Shown one piece after another: positions 37,747 through 50,757 of a DNA stretch of 64,000 nt. Numbering within the stretch: position 1 is the first letter of the stretch; each line of letters starts with the position of its first letter. The translations under genes were made by a program, and so were the position numbers. The stretch is from the NCBI GenBank assembly GCA_013399115.1, contig VXAA01003386.1, positions 521,059 to 585,058 of the forward strand, given 5' to 3'. Under the pieces are notes generated by a model. It saw only the letters and a program-made list of their open reading frames with translations, did no database searches and was not told where the DNA came from. Source of the DNA: Anseranas semipalmata (lineage: Eukaryota; Chordata; Aves; Anseriformes; Anseranatidae).

Positions 37747-38010
37747 GGGACAAGGGGTAATGGTTTTAAACTGAAAGAGGGTAGATTTAGATTAGATATC
37801 AGCAAGCTTCTGCTTCTCTCAGAGAGCGGTGAGGCCCTGGCCCAGGCTGCCCAGAGGAGCTCTGGGTGCCCCATCCCGGGCAGTGCCCAAGGCCAGGCCA
37901 GGTGGGCTTTGGGCAGCCTGGGCTGGTGGCAGGGGTCATGCCCATGGCAGGGGTGGCACTGGAGGGGCTTTGAGGTCCCTTCCAGCCCAAACAGTTCTGT
38001 GATTCTGTGA
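37747..38010 (+). mobile_element. CR1 LINE 3' fragment, sense
   Basis: The longest and best-preserved CR1 here. It begins with GGGACAAGGGGTAATGG and TTTAAACTGAAAGAGGGTAG, passes through CCAGGCTGCCCAGAGGAGCT and GGTCCCTTCCAGCCCAAAC, and ends with two ATTCTGTG-type octamers. It is 5' truncated. The segment after GATATCAGCAAG departs from what I recall of the consensus, suggesting a small internal rearrangement. It has no coding capacity. Confidence 0.95.
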
Positions 38011-38384
38011 CTCAGCCACTGTCTGCCCAGCTAACGACTCTGTTGGCTCATAGAAGAATAACTAGTAAAGTACTGCTTTTCTGCCCATGAAAAATGATTG
38101 CTAATGTTTAACCAGGAGACCTCCAGTTTAGCAGGTTTTGGCTGAAGAAGTGTGATGAGGGTCTCTGACCTTCCTTCCTCCCTGGATGCTCCTGCTGAGA
38201 TTCCCATTGCTTGTCTCAGAGCTCTGTGGGATGAGTGGTGACAGGGAGAGAGGCAGCTTGATGTCAGAAGGGGAACATCCCGTCTGTTTTCCCACCCCAA
38301 CATTTAAGCTTTCAAGAGAAGGAAGCTTTGGCACAGCAAGTGAAGAACCTAATTTGTTAATTTTAATAGTTACAATGTGAGGAT

Positions 38385-38440
38385 TGTTTGTTTGTTTGTT
38401 TTGTTCTTCTTCATTTATTTTTGTTCTTGTTTGTTTGTTT
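38385..38440. repeat. two (TTTG)n runs
   Basis: TTTG microsatellites at 38,385-38,403 and 38,421-38,440, separated by a short T-rich spacer. Confidence 0.85.
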
Positions 38441-40322
38441 CCTTTCTATGTGCATTTGATTGTTTCTGCTCCCCAGCTCTGGAGAATCCTTAGCTGAGGC
38501 CTGGAAGCAAATCAGGATCTTGGACAAACCTTTGGTTGGGTCCAGTATGGTGTTACAACCCACTAGCAAATAGTGTCCCATGCCCTGTGGCCCCATGCTG
38601 CCCTTCTGTAAATATTTTCCTGCCAAACCAACACTGAAACTTGAAGTGAATGGAGCAATAGGATTTCTGAGCTGAGCATCTTCGGTAAAAATAACTGCAT
38701 GTTAAGCTAAATAACAGATGAACAATTTTAACAGAAAAATGTAACACCTTGCCTAGAAGAGCCCTGATGATGTCATTACATTTTCCCTGTGTTTGCGATC
38801 GCGTGCCATTTCCAACAAAACGTGAAAGACCAGTCAATCCTCCGGATTCCTGTATGTTACAAATTGGATCCAAATTGGACTTTGGTTTAAACACCCTTGC
38901 AGTAGGAATATCAGTGAGCTGTGCTTCAGCTGATTCAACTTTCAGCCGTTCACCTTTGTGAGAGCTTAATTAGCTGAGATACTGCCTTCTCTATATTTAT
39001 CTTGTGTGTCTTCCAGAGATGCATGTAGAAAGGAGGTTTGATTTTCAGGTTATGCAAACACAAGTCTGCGGAAGTTTTTTGGCTCATCTCCCTGGAAGGA
39101 CAGGTGCTGCTGGGGGGTCAATGGTTATTATTTTTGGCATTCAGCCTGACTATTCAAAATACCTGCATGGTTTCAGAGATGCAAGTCTCATAATTTTAGC
39201 TGCAGTTCACAGTGAGATGTGTCAAACGCTGAAATCACAGGAGCAAAGCTGTTGCATGTGCAGACTGAGCCTCATGTATCAGCTCTGCTGGTATTTGGAT
39301 CAGGAGCATGAAAAACAACATTGGTAAATGATCTTTATTTCCAAATCACGTCCACTGTGTTTAAAATAAAGTACAAAAACCACTGAAATCCCACCTCGTG
39401 CCTCTGCATAGCACATGCCCTGCAGCAACTTTCTTTCTTGCCTGGATTTGGTGATGTTGACTTCCTCCCTCCCTCAGTCTCCTCCTTGCCTGTGTTAGTT
39501 GTTCAGTCTTTCCAATGCGGGAATATATGTGCTAGCTTCCAGCACAGATGGGGCAGTTACCACCTTTACTGGGGGCAACGTGTGCTGCTGGGTGGGTGGG
39601 AAAGAGGCAAATGATTGTGCATCACGCCTTGTGACCAAAGCCATGTGTCAGGTCCTCCAAAATCCTGAGAAAAGCTTACAATGCTGAGATATGTTTTCCT
39701 GATTGATTTGCTTGTTGTTTCTTAACCTCTTTTTGACTTTAGCTGCAGGATTTTCTCTGCAAATATCAGATTTACAAATTCACACTAAAAAAAATTTAAA
39801 AATAAAAATAAAAATGAGATCATCTTCTGGCTCCACTACCTGTAATTTTAGAGGAAGGGCATTTCACAAGCAAGTCTCATGACGAGACCATGAGTATTGG
39901 CTGAGTCTGATGTTGGACTCAAGAAGTTTTGCGCATGAGTGTAGCATTTTCACATGCAGGTATCACTAAAGACCTTCAAAACATGGCCTTGATAGCCCAG
40001 ACTAACTGCCAGCAACTCAGCCTTGCCTTCTCTCTTCTAATGGTTTCACGGCCCATATCCCAAACATGTAAGCATCATTAAATCTGCAGCAGCTGTGACT
40101 GCAATGTGTATCACTATTCTGACTTGCATGCTCTAGCTCCTTCCTGCTGAGAGACTGGGATGACCAGTGGCTTCCCTGAGCCTGCATGATATTGCATGTA
40201 CAGACCAGGTTGCAAATAGAGTTCTTCAGTGTACCTCCAAATCACTGTAGAAGCAGCAGGTGAAACATGATGTCTGTTAAGCTCAGGTCATGCACCTCCC
40301 AAGGAAAGTCAGTGTCTGTTCC

Positions 40323-40332
40323 GGGGGGGGGG
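40323..40332. repeat. poly-G run
   Basis: Ten consecutive G. Run length may be inaccurate in the assembly. Confidence 0.85.
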
Positions 40333-41272
40333 AATGAAATGATTTAAGAACATCATATAGGTACCACAGCATGCTACAATTCAGGAATGAATTGCTTTAA
40401 TAATATATATCACTCTCTCCCCCCAAAAGCTACCACTTGTCTTGGAGCATACCTGCAGACAGTCCCTGATAGGGCAATAAATATTCAGCAGGGCTTTGGT
40501 GAATAGCTTTGGAGGATTTCTAATTACCTCTAATTAGGCTTACAAAAACTCCCTTGTGCCCACTTATCTAACTCAGACTTTTCTGGCTGTCTTTTTTTCC
40601 TCCCCTAAAGTCCAGCTCTCTGCTCTATTCGCACACAACATCCTCCACCAGCAGAGCAGATCCAGGGAAGGGAGGTGGTAAATTGCAGTGAGGACCTGAA
40701 GAAGAGGGACTGACTGCCCAGCCGGAGGTGGCTTTTCAGATGTGAGCAGCTCACTGTGCCTGGCTTCTCCCCGTCCAAGGGCTGAAGTCAGTCAAGCCCT
40801 GAGCTGAGGCTCATTAAGAAAGTCCACGGATAGCTGTGTCACACTGAGCACAGACCCTGTGGGTCCTTCCCTTGGTCCCCACTCCCGGCCACCTGCTGGC
40901 AGCCCCTATCCCAGGAATGCCCCTCTCTGTTGCAGGGTGACACCAAAAATTCTCCTTTTAATATATCCACTGTGTCTGCAACCCTTCTGCCCCATCAGCA
41001 CCAGGCACAAGCACAACCCCAGCCTCTGAGCTGAGCTGCACCTGGGAGGGCTGTGGCCCAGCCAGTGTCCCAGCTTTTCTGGGACCAGACCCTGGCAATA
41101 ATTTCTTGCTGCATCAACCACCACCAAACACAGGGGCATTTCCCTGTGGCTTTCATGCAGGGCAATTAACCTCTCCATGGCTTCAACTTGCTGTAATTAG
41201 TCAAGCCCCAGCACAGTAAGGGCAATGTTACCTGTCACTGTGTGATTAATGAAAGTCTGACAGCCTTGGGGC

Positions 41273-41304
41273 AAAAAAAAGAAAAGAAAAGAAAAGAAAA
41301 AAAG
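41273..41304. repeat. (AAAAG)n microsatellite
   Basis: An A-run followed by about four AAAAG units. Confidence 0.88.
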
Positions 41305-43804
41305 TAACAAAAATAACCATCGAACAGTCTGATAATGGAACTGGTGCCAATGCCCGGAGCCAGGCAGGAGGCACCCAGCAAACGTCCTGGCTGTCCTGGG
41401 TCAGGTCGTGCATCTTGCTCCAAAGGGCCAGCGTTGCTGCTGGGCTCGGCAGCAGTGGGTTCTCTGTGTCTCTCTGAGACTTCATCACCTTTCTGAGTCA
41501 GGGCTGATTTCTACAGTAGTCATCTTTCTCCCTGAATTCGCCTCTCACTGAAACACTTACATCACTGAATTTGACTTTAAAAGATGCTTTTTAAAAGGAC
41601 TCAGGCTGGGAGCTTTCAAAGGAGCTAAAGGGAATCCTGTGGATATCACACCAGCCTTCCTTTGCAAGAAACCTTTAAGAAATAAACCTAGGAAAGCATC
41701 TCTGGGCAAGTGCCTGTAACCTTGTCCCTATTTCCACAGTCTGTGTTCCCAACTCCATTTACTGTTGTGACTCCAGCCCTGCATCCTTTGGATGAAGGTC
41801 TTCAGAAGTGTGTGGTTCCCTTGTCTTGTCTCAAAACACCACCTGACTGATTGCCTCCCAGGCTCACCTCTGCTCAGGGCTGACTGTTGAGATACGGAGG
41901 CACATAACTCTCCTGGCAGATGGTTTCTTCTACTGTCCTGGTACAAGCACAGGACTGGTATGGTTATCCATGAGCATAAGGACTGTCCCTGTTGAGCGCC
42001 ACCATCTTTTCAGTGACAGCTGAACCCCTTGATACACAGATACTGTCCCATAGCAGAAACCCTGCTTTGTGCTTGCATACCAGGTGCTGCTCCAGGCTGG
42101 TCTGATGGGAACTTAGCTTCAGGAAACAAAGAAAGGAGGCAGCAAACAGCAGCACTTGAAAAGGCAGGTCAAAATGGCATTGGAAGGCTTGTCTGAGTCT
42201 CTCGAGTTAGTAAAAGGAAAAGTTTTCTAAGAAAATGTCTTTTTTGGTAATTGATTTCTTCTGACTCTGCCTCTGGTGTGATTTCACTGTACTAGAACCT
42301 TGGCATTTACAAGCTGCTGATTCTGCAAGCCAAGAGATCATTACTACCATGCAGCAGGATGGGTGGCATGGGTCCTCCCCCCATCTACCCTGCGAGGAAT
42401 GCTCCTAGTCAGCCAAGGGCCACCTCTAGCCTTAGCTACATTAAACACCCAACAGCGTCATGGGATGATGATTTAAATTTTCAGAGCAGTGTTTCCTTAA
42501 ATGTGGCTGAAGTCTCCAGGTAATGGCCAAAACCAGTGATGCTGTCTGAAAGGCAAGGAGAGCCTTGCCAGGGCTGCACAGCTTGAAGCACACAGAGGAA
42601 AAGCGTGTGCGCAGCTCCAAGTTCCCACACTGAGAACAACATTGCTGACCCCCACTTGGATCTCACTTAAACAGATCTTTGCAGGACCATTTTTGCAGGT
42701 GTCTGCTTGCCCAGTTAATTGATTTCACGGCTGCCAGCATGGTTGTTTGGGTAAAGATGTTTATATCTTGGATAAACATTGAGAATTTGAGGTACTGATC
42801 CAGAGTGAACCATCCCCTTGAACAATTGGGGAATTGCTCGTCATAAGTTGTTGCTATGGCTGTGGACAGATTTTCTTGTATCCTAGCAATGATTGTCTTT
42901 GACCAAAGCTTTGCTTGCTACAGTTGGGCTCCTGATGGAAATATTCAGTCAGCCCCTTGCCTGCTCTCATGCTGTCTTTTCCACAACGTGATCGCCTGCC
43001 CCCCTCCACAAAACCAATACCTTGCCTCGGGCAACGTCATTCCTTGCAACCTGGCAATTTACACCTTGCTGAAATGATTGTGATATTAGAATAGCATCAT
43101 TTCTGCATGGGACCTGACTTGATTTTTAATAAACTGCAGGGCTGGTGTGATAGGTACGTATGAGTCACTGGTTGTAGCAGAGCTGAGCAGCTCTCTGCCT
43201 TCAAAACAGTTTCAGTGAATCCCCCCCTTAGAAGTTTCATTGATTTTTGCCCGCATAATTTATACATTTGTATTTGCCTTCAATGAATAAAAAAGCAAAC
43301 AACGGCTGGGTGTGCTCACAGAGACAGTCTTTTGAAGCAAATATCCCTTAACAAAACAGTTTCATGAATTGCAAAGATCCTTCACCTGGGGGAGAAGAAA
43401 ATAAAAAGATTGCAAATCCCAGCAACAAAACAATGCTACATGGGTTTTCAAGTCTAGAAAGTTTTCCACTATTCCAGCAAATAACGTACTCCAGACTGGA
43501 ACAAGCCATGCTGAAATGTGGTCAGAGATTTGGCTTTCTAAGCTTCTCCCCTGAAAAGACACAGCAGCCTGGTGAGTGCATGTGAATAACAGATCTGACC
43601 CTGTGAGCAACGCGGAGCAAAGCGCTGCTTGTCCCCAGCCCCTGCCTGCCCGAGCGGTGCTGGCAGAGGCTGCATGCTTCTGCTGAGCAGAGGGCTGAAA
43701 CTGGGCTGCCAGCTCGCAGGGTTATATTGCAGGGCTCACGATGCATCATCTACAGCCTCAGGGTCTGAAGTTGAAGAAGCGTCTGGCTTCTTTTCTGTGG
43801 CTGT

Positions 43805-43831
43805 CAAAAACAACAACAACAACAACAAAAA
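43805..43831. repeat. (AAC)n microsatellite
   Basis: Six tandem AAC units flanked by A-runs. Confidence 0.88.
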
Positions 43832-44661
43832 GTGAAGCTTATGCTTCTATGCTTCTTGTAGGACAGAGGCAGATGAACATTGAAAAGAACCTCAAATACA
43901 CATCTTAATCCTGTGATTGTAAAGAAAACCTCCTGCTTTCTGGAGTATGATTCATGTTTGTAGGCACTTTTGTTTCCATGTTAAGCGATCAGGACTTTCT
44001 TCTTTGCAGAAAGCAAAGCTCAGCTCAATGATTTGAGCCTTCATTAAGGACGAAGATGAGAAATCTCTCTCTGGCAAAGAGAACACATGGCAGGAACCTC
44101 TTCTGCTGGAGGTGCTTGAGTACGGAGAGAAAAACGGCTTTTAGCTCCTGGCGGTATGGCCTTTTATATTTCCTAATATAGTTGATTGATTTTTCACTCT
44201 GTGCTGTGTGGAGCTGTCTGTCTGCTTTCAGTTTGAAAGCTTCGTGTAGCTCAAGGAGTTTATGTGTGTTATATGTTACATGTACTCAGGCCATAGGATC
44301 CAACTCAAATACTCCCACATGAGAACAGCTCTGCATCCACCGCATCCACCAAAATTTTCATCCAACAAAATGGACGTAATCTGTAATTTCAGCATTCTCC
44401 GCTTCCAAGTGCCTGATTTGGTTCCCCTGCCAGAAATAAGATTATGACCAAGAAGATTTAAGTATTGCAAATTTTCTGTTGTGAGCACTTTCCAGCCAGG
44501 CAGCGAGGGTAATTTGCTCATGCCTGTCTTTTCTTCCTTTACACAAACTGTACCTCTTGATGCAGCCCACAAATTAGTCAGCTCCTCTCTGCCTGCACTG
44601 AGATGCTTTCATCAGGATTACAAGAAAAAAAAGTTAGCACAAGCCTTGCTACTAACAAGGC

Positions 44662-44682
44662 TTTGTTGTTGTTGTTGTTATT
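44662..44682. repeat. (GTT)n microsatellite
   Basis: Tandem TTG/GTT units, the complement of the AAC unit at 43,805. Confidence 0.85.
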
Positions 44683-45663
44683 TACAGCTTGTTTATCCAC
44701 AATTATTTGTATGTGAAATAAGCTGGGGAGTCCTTTTTCATTTCTTTCATTGTTCATAATGACAGAATTTGAAAGAATGGATGAAGTTTTACTCATGATG
44801 GTATGGATAGTCCTGAGGACTTCAAAGAAAATAAGTAGGGACATGTCACTGTGGTTTTGGAGATGGTATATAAAAAAGAATATATCAGCGTCCTTTCCTC
44901 CAAATCTCTATTACCAGCTCATTCTCAAGAGTTTGGTTGAATTTCTGTCTTCTGTGATGGGAGAAGGTACTACTAGATCTTGTGTACCTGGGGTGTGGAT
45001 ATCCCATGCCCAGGTTTCAAACCCCTGTTGAGGCTAAGGGTTTTGTTCTGTAGAGGAGCCATTTGATTTTTACAGCTGGAGGCCAGATTTGGGAATGGAT
45101 TTCCATTTCCCCAAGTTCCATTCAGAGCTGACTGGCTGATCAGAAACCCATTTCCAGTTGGAAGTATAGTAAAGGAGATCAAAAGAGGACTATTTTATCC
45201 CCTTAGGGAACAAACTTTTATGTCTATTGCTCAGTCTAGAAAATGTCTTCTTCCTGTTGAACAGTGGAATAAAAATGACATGCCTATTTCCATTTGCCAA
45301 GAGCATTTTCAGCCTGAGCCAGCTCAAAGGCACAACTTGGTATTTTCAAGTGTCAATCAAACATGCTTTCCCTTCAGCTGGTGCAGGGTCCAACAATAGG
45401 CCATATGGGACGTTAGTCCATGCCAAATGGAGAAGAATTGAAGCAGGAATTAAATACATCAAAGTATCTTTAGCCTATTTTCAAGCTCTACAGTCAACAT
45501 GATGGGAGGGGACTTATTGTAGTCATTCCAGCCTCAGCATCTTTGTTGGCAAAATCAGGAGCAGCACAGGTATAAATATACATAATTTTTTTTTTTTAAT
45601 ATATTTAGGGTGTCAGGATGAGACCTAAAGACATCAAGATAAAACATTTTTGTATAAAAGTGC

Positions 45664-45681
45664 AAAAAAAAAAAAAAAAAA
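45664..45681. repeat. poly-A tract
   Basis: A run of 18 A. No retrocopy recognised upstream. Confidence 0.88.
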
Positions 45682-46903
45682 CAACTGAGTTCTTATGTAG
45701 CAAGAGATTTCTGTGGTTTGCTGACAATACTTGAACGGGCACAATCCAGATCTCCAAAGATATTCAGGCACTTGAAGTCAAGTGTTCATGTTCCTCCACT
45801 CAGACTGAGCAGTGAGTAGTGCTGTAAATAACTGCTGTGCAAAAACACACACCGTATGTGAATCTGGACACAAGTAAAGTATTAATATGCAGAACTTCTG
45901 CTTTGAAAGCAGGAAAAGGAGCTGTAATTTTAGGGAAAGATAATATAGTTTTTGGAAATCAGTGGGAGATGGGTGCCTTTTTAAAAAACTTCCTCCTTAA
46001 TCAACGAAACCCTTGTGATCCAGAAAACTGTGGGTGTAACAGATGGCTGATGTTTCTTTTCATGTAGGCCAGTCAGCAGCAAAATAATGCATGCCTGTGT
46101 TTTAACAAGAAGAAAGAAGATGTGAGCCTGAAGGTACCACTAACGTGGGAGAGGGACACAAACAAACCAGGTGCTACCTTCCCTGGTTATTGAAAGACTT
46201 CTCTATCCGTTGCTCGAAAAGAGATGTGCGGGGCTTTGTGAAGGGATAAAGGATCTTTGACCCTAATTCAGATTATTGTGGCATCTTTTTCTGAGTGATG
46301 AGCTCTTGGACTGCTTGCTTTCCCCCTGCTTAGGTGCACACTGGAAAGATGCAGCACCCATATCTGGTGCCTGTATGACATTCATGGCCATAGCTCGTTT
46401 GGCAGCCATAGAAAGATGATGAAATATATTCATATAAATATTTCATCCTATCCATTCCAAATTCAAGGACAAAATGCTGTTGAATTCCAGGAATCACCAG
46501 AAATCTGTTTCGGGGTTGCTTGTAAGAGGCAAAGAAGCTGCAGGAAAGCTGTCCTTATTTCCCGCACAAGCAAGGCAGAACCCCAGTGCCAACAAGTGTG
46601 AGCCAGTTGCTACTCGACTATAATTGAGACTTAAGAGCTATCATTTCCTATTGGTTAACCAAGGAAATATTTATGGCCAAAGCTTTGTGCCAAGCACAAT
46701 ATTTATGACCAAGTTTTTGCATTTTTTAGTGCTGATTTTTGCACAGAGGACACAGATCACATCCATGCTGATGTGATCATGAAACCAAAGCCTGGAGCCA
46801 CCAAGGAGAGCCTGGAGCAGGGTCTGTCTCTGGAAAATCTCAGCCTTGTCTTCACAGCAGCCTCAGTGAGGGCACTTGAAGTAGACATCAAAAGACCTGA
46901 ATT

Positions 46904-46923
46904 GCTCTGCTCTGCTCTGCTCT
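46904..46923. repeat. (GCTCT)n short tandem repeat
   Basis: Four copies of GCTCT. Confidence 0.8.
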
Positions 46924-49255
46924 TCTCTCCACGCCTGGCTAAAATGCCCTCTGCTCAGGGTGCTGATGCCTGGCATGAGTGTTGTTCTAGACTGAGTATA
47001 TGCACCAAGACTGACGGCTTCAAATGAGGGTGGCACCTCCTGAGCTCCGCTGATTCCCCCAGGGGTGGCTGGAGAAGCTCCCAGCTCCTGCTCTCCTGCT
47101 GGCCAGTGACTGCGTGCACCACTGAGCCCCTGACACTCACAGCCTGTGGTCTTCACACAGGTTTGTTTCACTTCATATTAATACATCAGGCCAGGAGCTC
47201 GGGGGAGGTTGTAACTTCTTCAGCCACTGCACCTGGCTAATTACGCTGTGGCTCGGATCAAGCCCTGTCTTGCTTGTAGCATGCAGTGAGGCCCTCAGCC
47301 AGGTTTGTACTGGTTGGGAAGATGTGGTCTGTAGCTAGTGCTGATTATGGGCAGAAAAGGGAAAGGATCTGTCAATCGGTCAACTCCAGTTTTCTTTAGC
47401 AAATAAATCGGGCAGTTTTTGCCCTTTGGTGAGGAAGGACAAGAGCCTAATATAGATCTACAAAGCTGAGCAGTGAAACCAAAGTTATCCTTGGAGAACA
47501 AACTTGTCCAGAGAGACATGCTTCTGTTCTCTAATTTAAAAATCCATCTTCTTGAATCTCGAGAGAAGTTAAAGCTGCCTGTAGTCTCCTTACAATGAAG
47601 TGTGGCATTTACAAATAAGATGTTGAGGTTCATCTGATTTGTTACAAGAGTTCTCTAATAGCTGTAGAGCTGGAGACCTTAATGAGGCCATGTTCTGATG
47701 CTTCGGTGCCTTTCCATTTTCAGTGGCTGGCTCACTTTGCTTGTTGCTTTTTTTTTTTTTAGCATGGTCAGAATCGCAAATCCCCTTGTTGCTTTATTAA
47801 TAATGATCTTTGTTCAGAAATTCCCAAGATACCTCTGGGTGACTGGGCCAGGAAAATAGAGAGGACGAGGTGTCTGGATTAGCACATTTTGTTGTCACTA
47901 TTACTCGCTGGTCAGAGACAAAGATCATCAGCACGTTACACAGCTGTGGAGGAGAGTAAGGTAGGAACCAGCCAGGAGACAAAGATCGTGAGAGAATTCC
48001 CCCTGCTCTCCATCAGCACAGTCTGTCTAGAGGTAAATATAACTGGATGCTCCCCAGAGCTTTGTTATGGAGCTAATCCTGCAAGGTGCTGAGCTCCTGT
48101 AACTCCCAGCTCAGTAATGCATCAGGATTTTAAGGCAACACAATAGGTTACTGCATTAGGGCTCTTGCACCTGGATTCAAATCTTAATCAGCTCACAGAG
48201 AGGAGAGAGAGAGGTTGCATTAGCAATCGTGCCCTGCTGCGAAGTGTATATATTATCTGCTGCACGCCCCATTGAGCATCTCTGCATGGCTGGAACCCCG
48301 GGGGCTGCCTGGGGTCAGGACTGTGCTGCCCCGGCTGGAGGATCAGAGCCTGCGGTGGCCCCGAGCACCCGGGGCTGGGCTCAGAGGCAAGTTTGCTCAC
48401 TTGTTTGCTCACTGTGTGCACTTTGTGATGGAAACAAGTCTAGAAAGGAATCACGTGGGTGATGCAGCTTTGGAGCATCTCACACCAGCTGCATTGCTCA
48501 TCACCAATGGAAAGCTATTTTCTCGCTGTGGATGCTGTTGTTGTACAGCCACGCCACTGCCTTTGTCCCTAGAGCCTGATCATTGCCATAACGATGCTCC
48601 TGGAAATGAGAGGCTGCAGTAGTATTATATGTTTTGGAAACCAATCCACTCCACAACCAGCTTCCAAGAAAGGAAGAAACCTGGGAGAAGCCTGAGCTTC
48701 ATAACCATACTTACTGCTTGGAAATAATCATTACTACATTTGCTTTTTCTCTGTTGCTTTTTACTCCCATGCAGGTGTCTCAGCTCCCCGCATGACCAAA
48801 AGTCTCCTATGCAGTAAATCTGTTTGATTTAGTTCAAAATGTCTTTCAAAGTCTTCTGGCACTTCATAGAGAATCTGAAATAAATCTGGATAAATCAGAG
48901 TCACTCTTGTGAGGCCAGCAGTACCTTGCAGATTTCCCCAGAGGCAGATTGAGCCTGTTCTTCTGAGAAACAGCCTTGCACGTCTCTGCTCTGCTCATTT
49001 CAGTGTGCATTTCACTGAAAAAAGATCTCTCGCCCTTTTAGTGTTGGTTTTCTTTCAACTGCTTTTACTCCACCTGAAGTCTGTGTTTGATGACAAACCA
49101 GTTAGGAAAGGGAGAGAGAAATCTTCTTTATCGAAGAAATGGAGACAAGAAAAATAATTCATATCAGCATTGAATGCAAAGGTGGTATTTCTCAAGCATC
49201 CCATTAAGTGGCTTTGTCTGCTCTGTGAAGCCCAAACAGGGAAGGAGAAAGGAGA

Positions 49256-49274
49256 TATTATTATTATTATTATA
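49256..49274. repeat. (ATT)n microsatellite
   Basis: About six tandem ATT units. Confidence 0.85.
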
Positions 49275-50649
49275 TCCCAACTCTGACCATTCAAACATGC
49301 AGATGACGTTTTACAAAATAAACAGAGGCCAAGGGCTTGCCCCGAGGAGCTGACAGTGACATCCAAGACAAGCTCACGGAGAGACAGGGCAAATTCAAAG
49401 CAAACATCTAGTCCTAGGATTCCCTGTTCATGTAGCATGCCTATGTTCCTTGGGCAGTTGATTATTTTCCATATTAAACCAGTGATGGCAGGAGAGGGGT
49501 CTTGGGCACAGTTTATAAGCAGGTACCCAAAACACAGGGACCTTCAGCCCCCATCCTCCAGTGCATTTTACAGACTAAAAATAGGTTTGAGAAAGGGCTG
49601 AAAGGAGGGAGATATTTGCAGGATTGTGGATTGCAAGGTAGTGAATTCAGGAGTTACCAGGTCCTTGCAGATTCGTGGAATTCTACTAAATGACCCCAAA
49701 CACTTTAGCTTAAGTGTACATTACTGGCTTGTCCTTATTCCAAGGACAAGTCTGAGATTTCATTGAAAACCTTGGGGGAAACACTGCCTTAATTATGTTT
49801 AGTTAAGTCTGCAGTCTTCAGTGGCTGGGATGTTTGCATGCAGTTTTTGTGAACATCTGGATTACCCAAATTGCCGACATCTTTTTCAAACAAAGGAAGA
49901 TAATAATAATGAAGAGGCTCAGTGCCGGGTGCCTGGGAATCGGGCCGGAGTTGCAGCTTTCTCCTGCAATAAAAAATCATTAAAAGCCTTAAATGGCATC
50001 TTTTGTCCAAGTCAGACTGAGTCCTTCGCACAAGTACCAGTGGAAAACATTGCCTTCCAACTACATACAGGATGATGGAAATTTTGTTATGGCCCAATGA
50101 TGCAGAAAGAAACCAGCAGTGAGATTTAACAAGGTCACTTCAAGGCACAGAAACCTCTATAAAATATGTTCATTCCCCACATCATATAAAAGCGGGGCCA
50201 GGAATGTGAGGGATAAACGTTTCATTTATTGGAAATGATGATTTATGATTGATTTCCAAAAGAAGGAAATCCTTTTTTAATCAAAATTATTTATAGGGTT
50301 AATCTAAAAGCAGTCAGTATTTGCTAGCCAGCTTCCTTGTTCACCAGCACAGAAAACAAGGCAAGGAGAAGATGGATGGGGTATGTCCATGGGATTTGAA
50401 TCAGTTCTGTGCAGGAGGGCCTGTAGTCAAGGATACCTGTATTATTTATGACCAAGATTTTCAAAAGGGAATAACTAATCTTGGATCCCTTGGGCTCAGT
50501 TGTCCAATGTGTGACCTGTGCAGAGGACCGGCCCCTTGAAAAATGACCTTTGCAAATCCCAATTCCCACCATGCCCCTTTGGGAATTTCTAAGATTTGTT
50601 AATTTTGGTGCTTGTTGTTGGAACTAGAAGGGTGAAAGTGAGCAGATGG

Positions 50650-50757
50650 GATATGGTTTAATGATGGGACTGGGTAGGTCAGGTTGATGGTTGGACTTGA
50701 CGATCTTGAAGGTCTCTTCTACTTAGATGATTCCATGATTCCACGATTCTACGATTT
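50650..50757 (+). mobile_element. CR1 LINE 3' end, sense
   Basis: Contains GGACTGGGTAGGTCAGGTTG and GGTTGGACTTGACGATCTTG, followed by GAAGGTCTCTTCTACTTAGA, and ends in three to four diverged ATTCTATG-type octamers (ATTCCATG, ATTCCACG, ATTCTACG). This is a typical avian CR1 terminus of a different subfamily from the 37,747 copy. It lies 2.4 kb upstream of the CHRNA4 start. Confidence 0.93.

Larger units (their letters stand above)
38011..50649. other. gene-free intergenic region
   Basis: No supportable coding exon or RNA gene. It contains several microsatellites, a block with a GCGATCGC palindrome and CRE-like site (38,760-38,960), and paired TAATTA sites at 40,521-40,536. The rest is unique sequence in which I see nothing specific. 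Confidence 0.6.

Noticed and set aside
37799..37990. Open frame over the CR1 at 37,747
   Set aside because: Antisense reading of CR1 3' sequence, not a gene.
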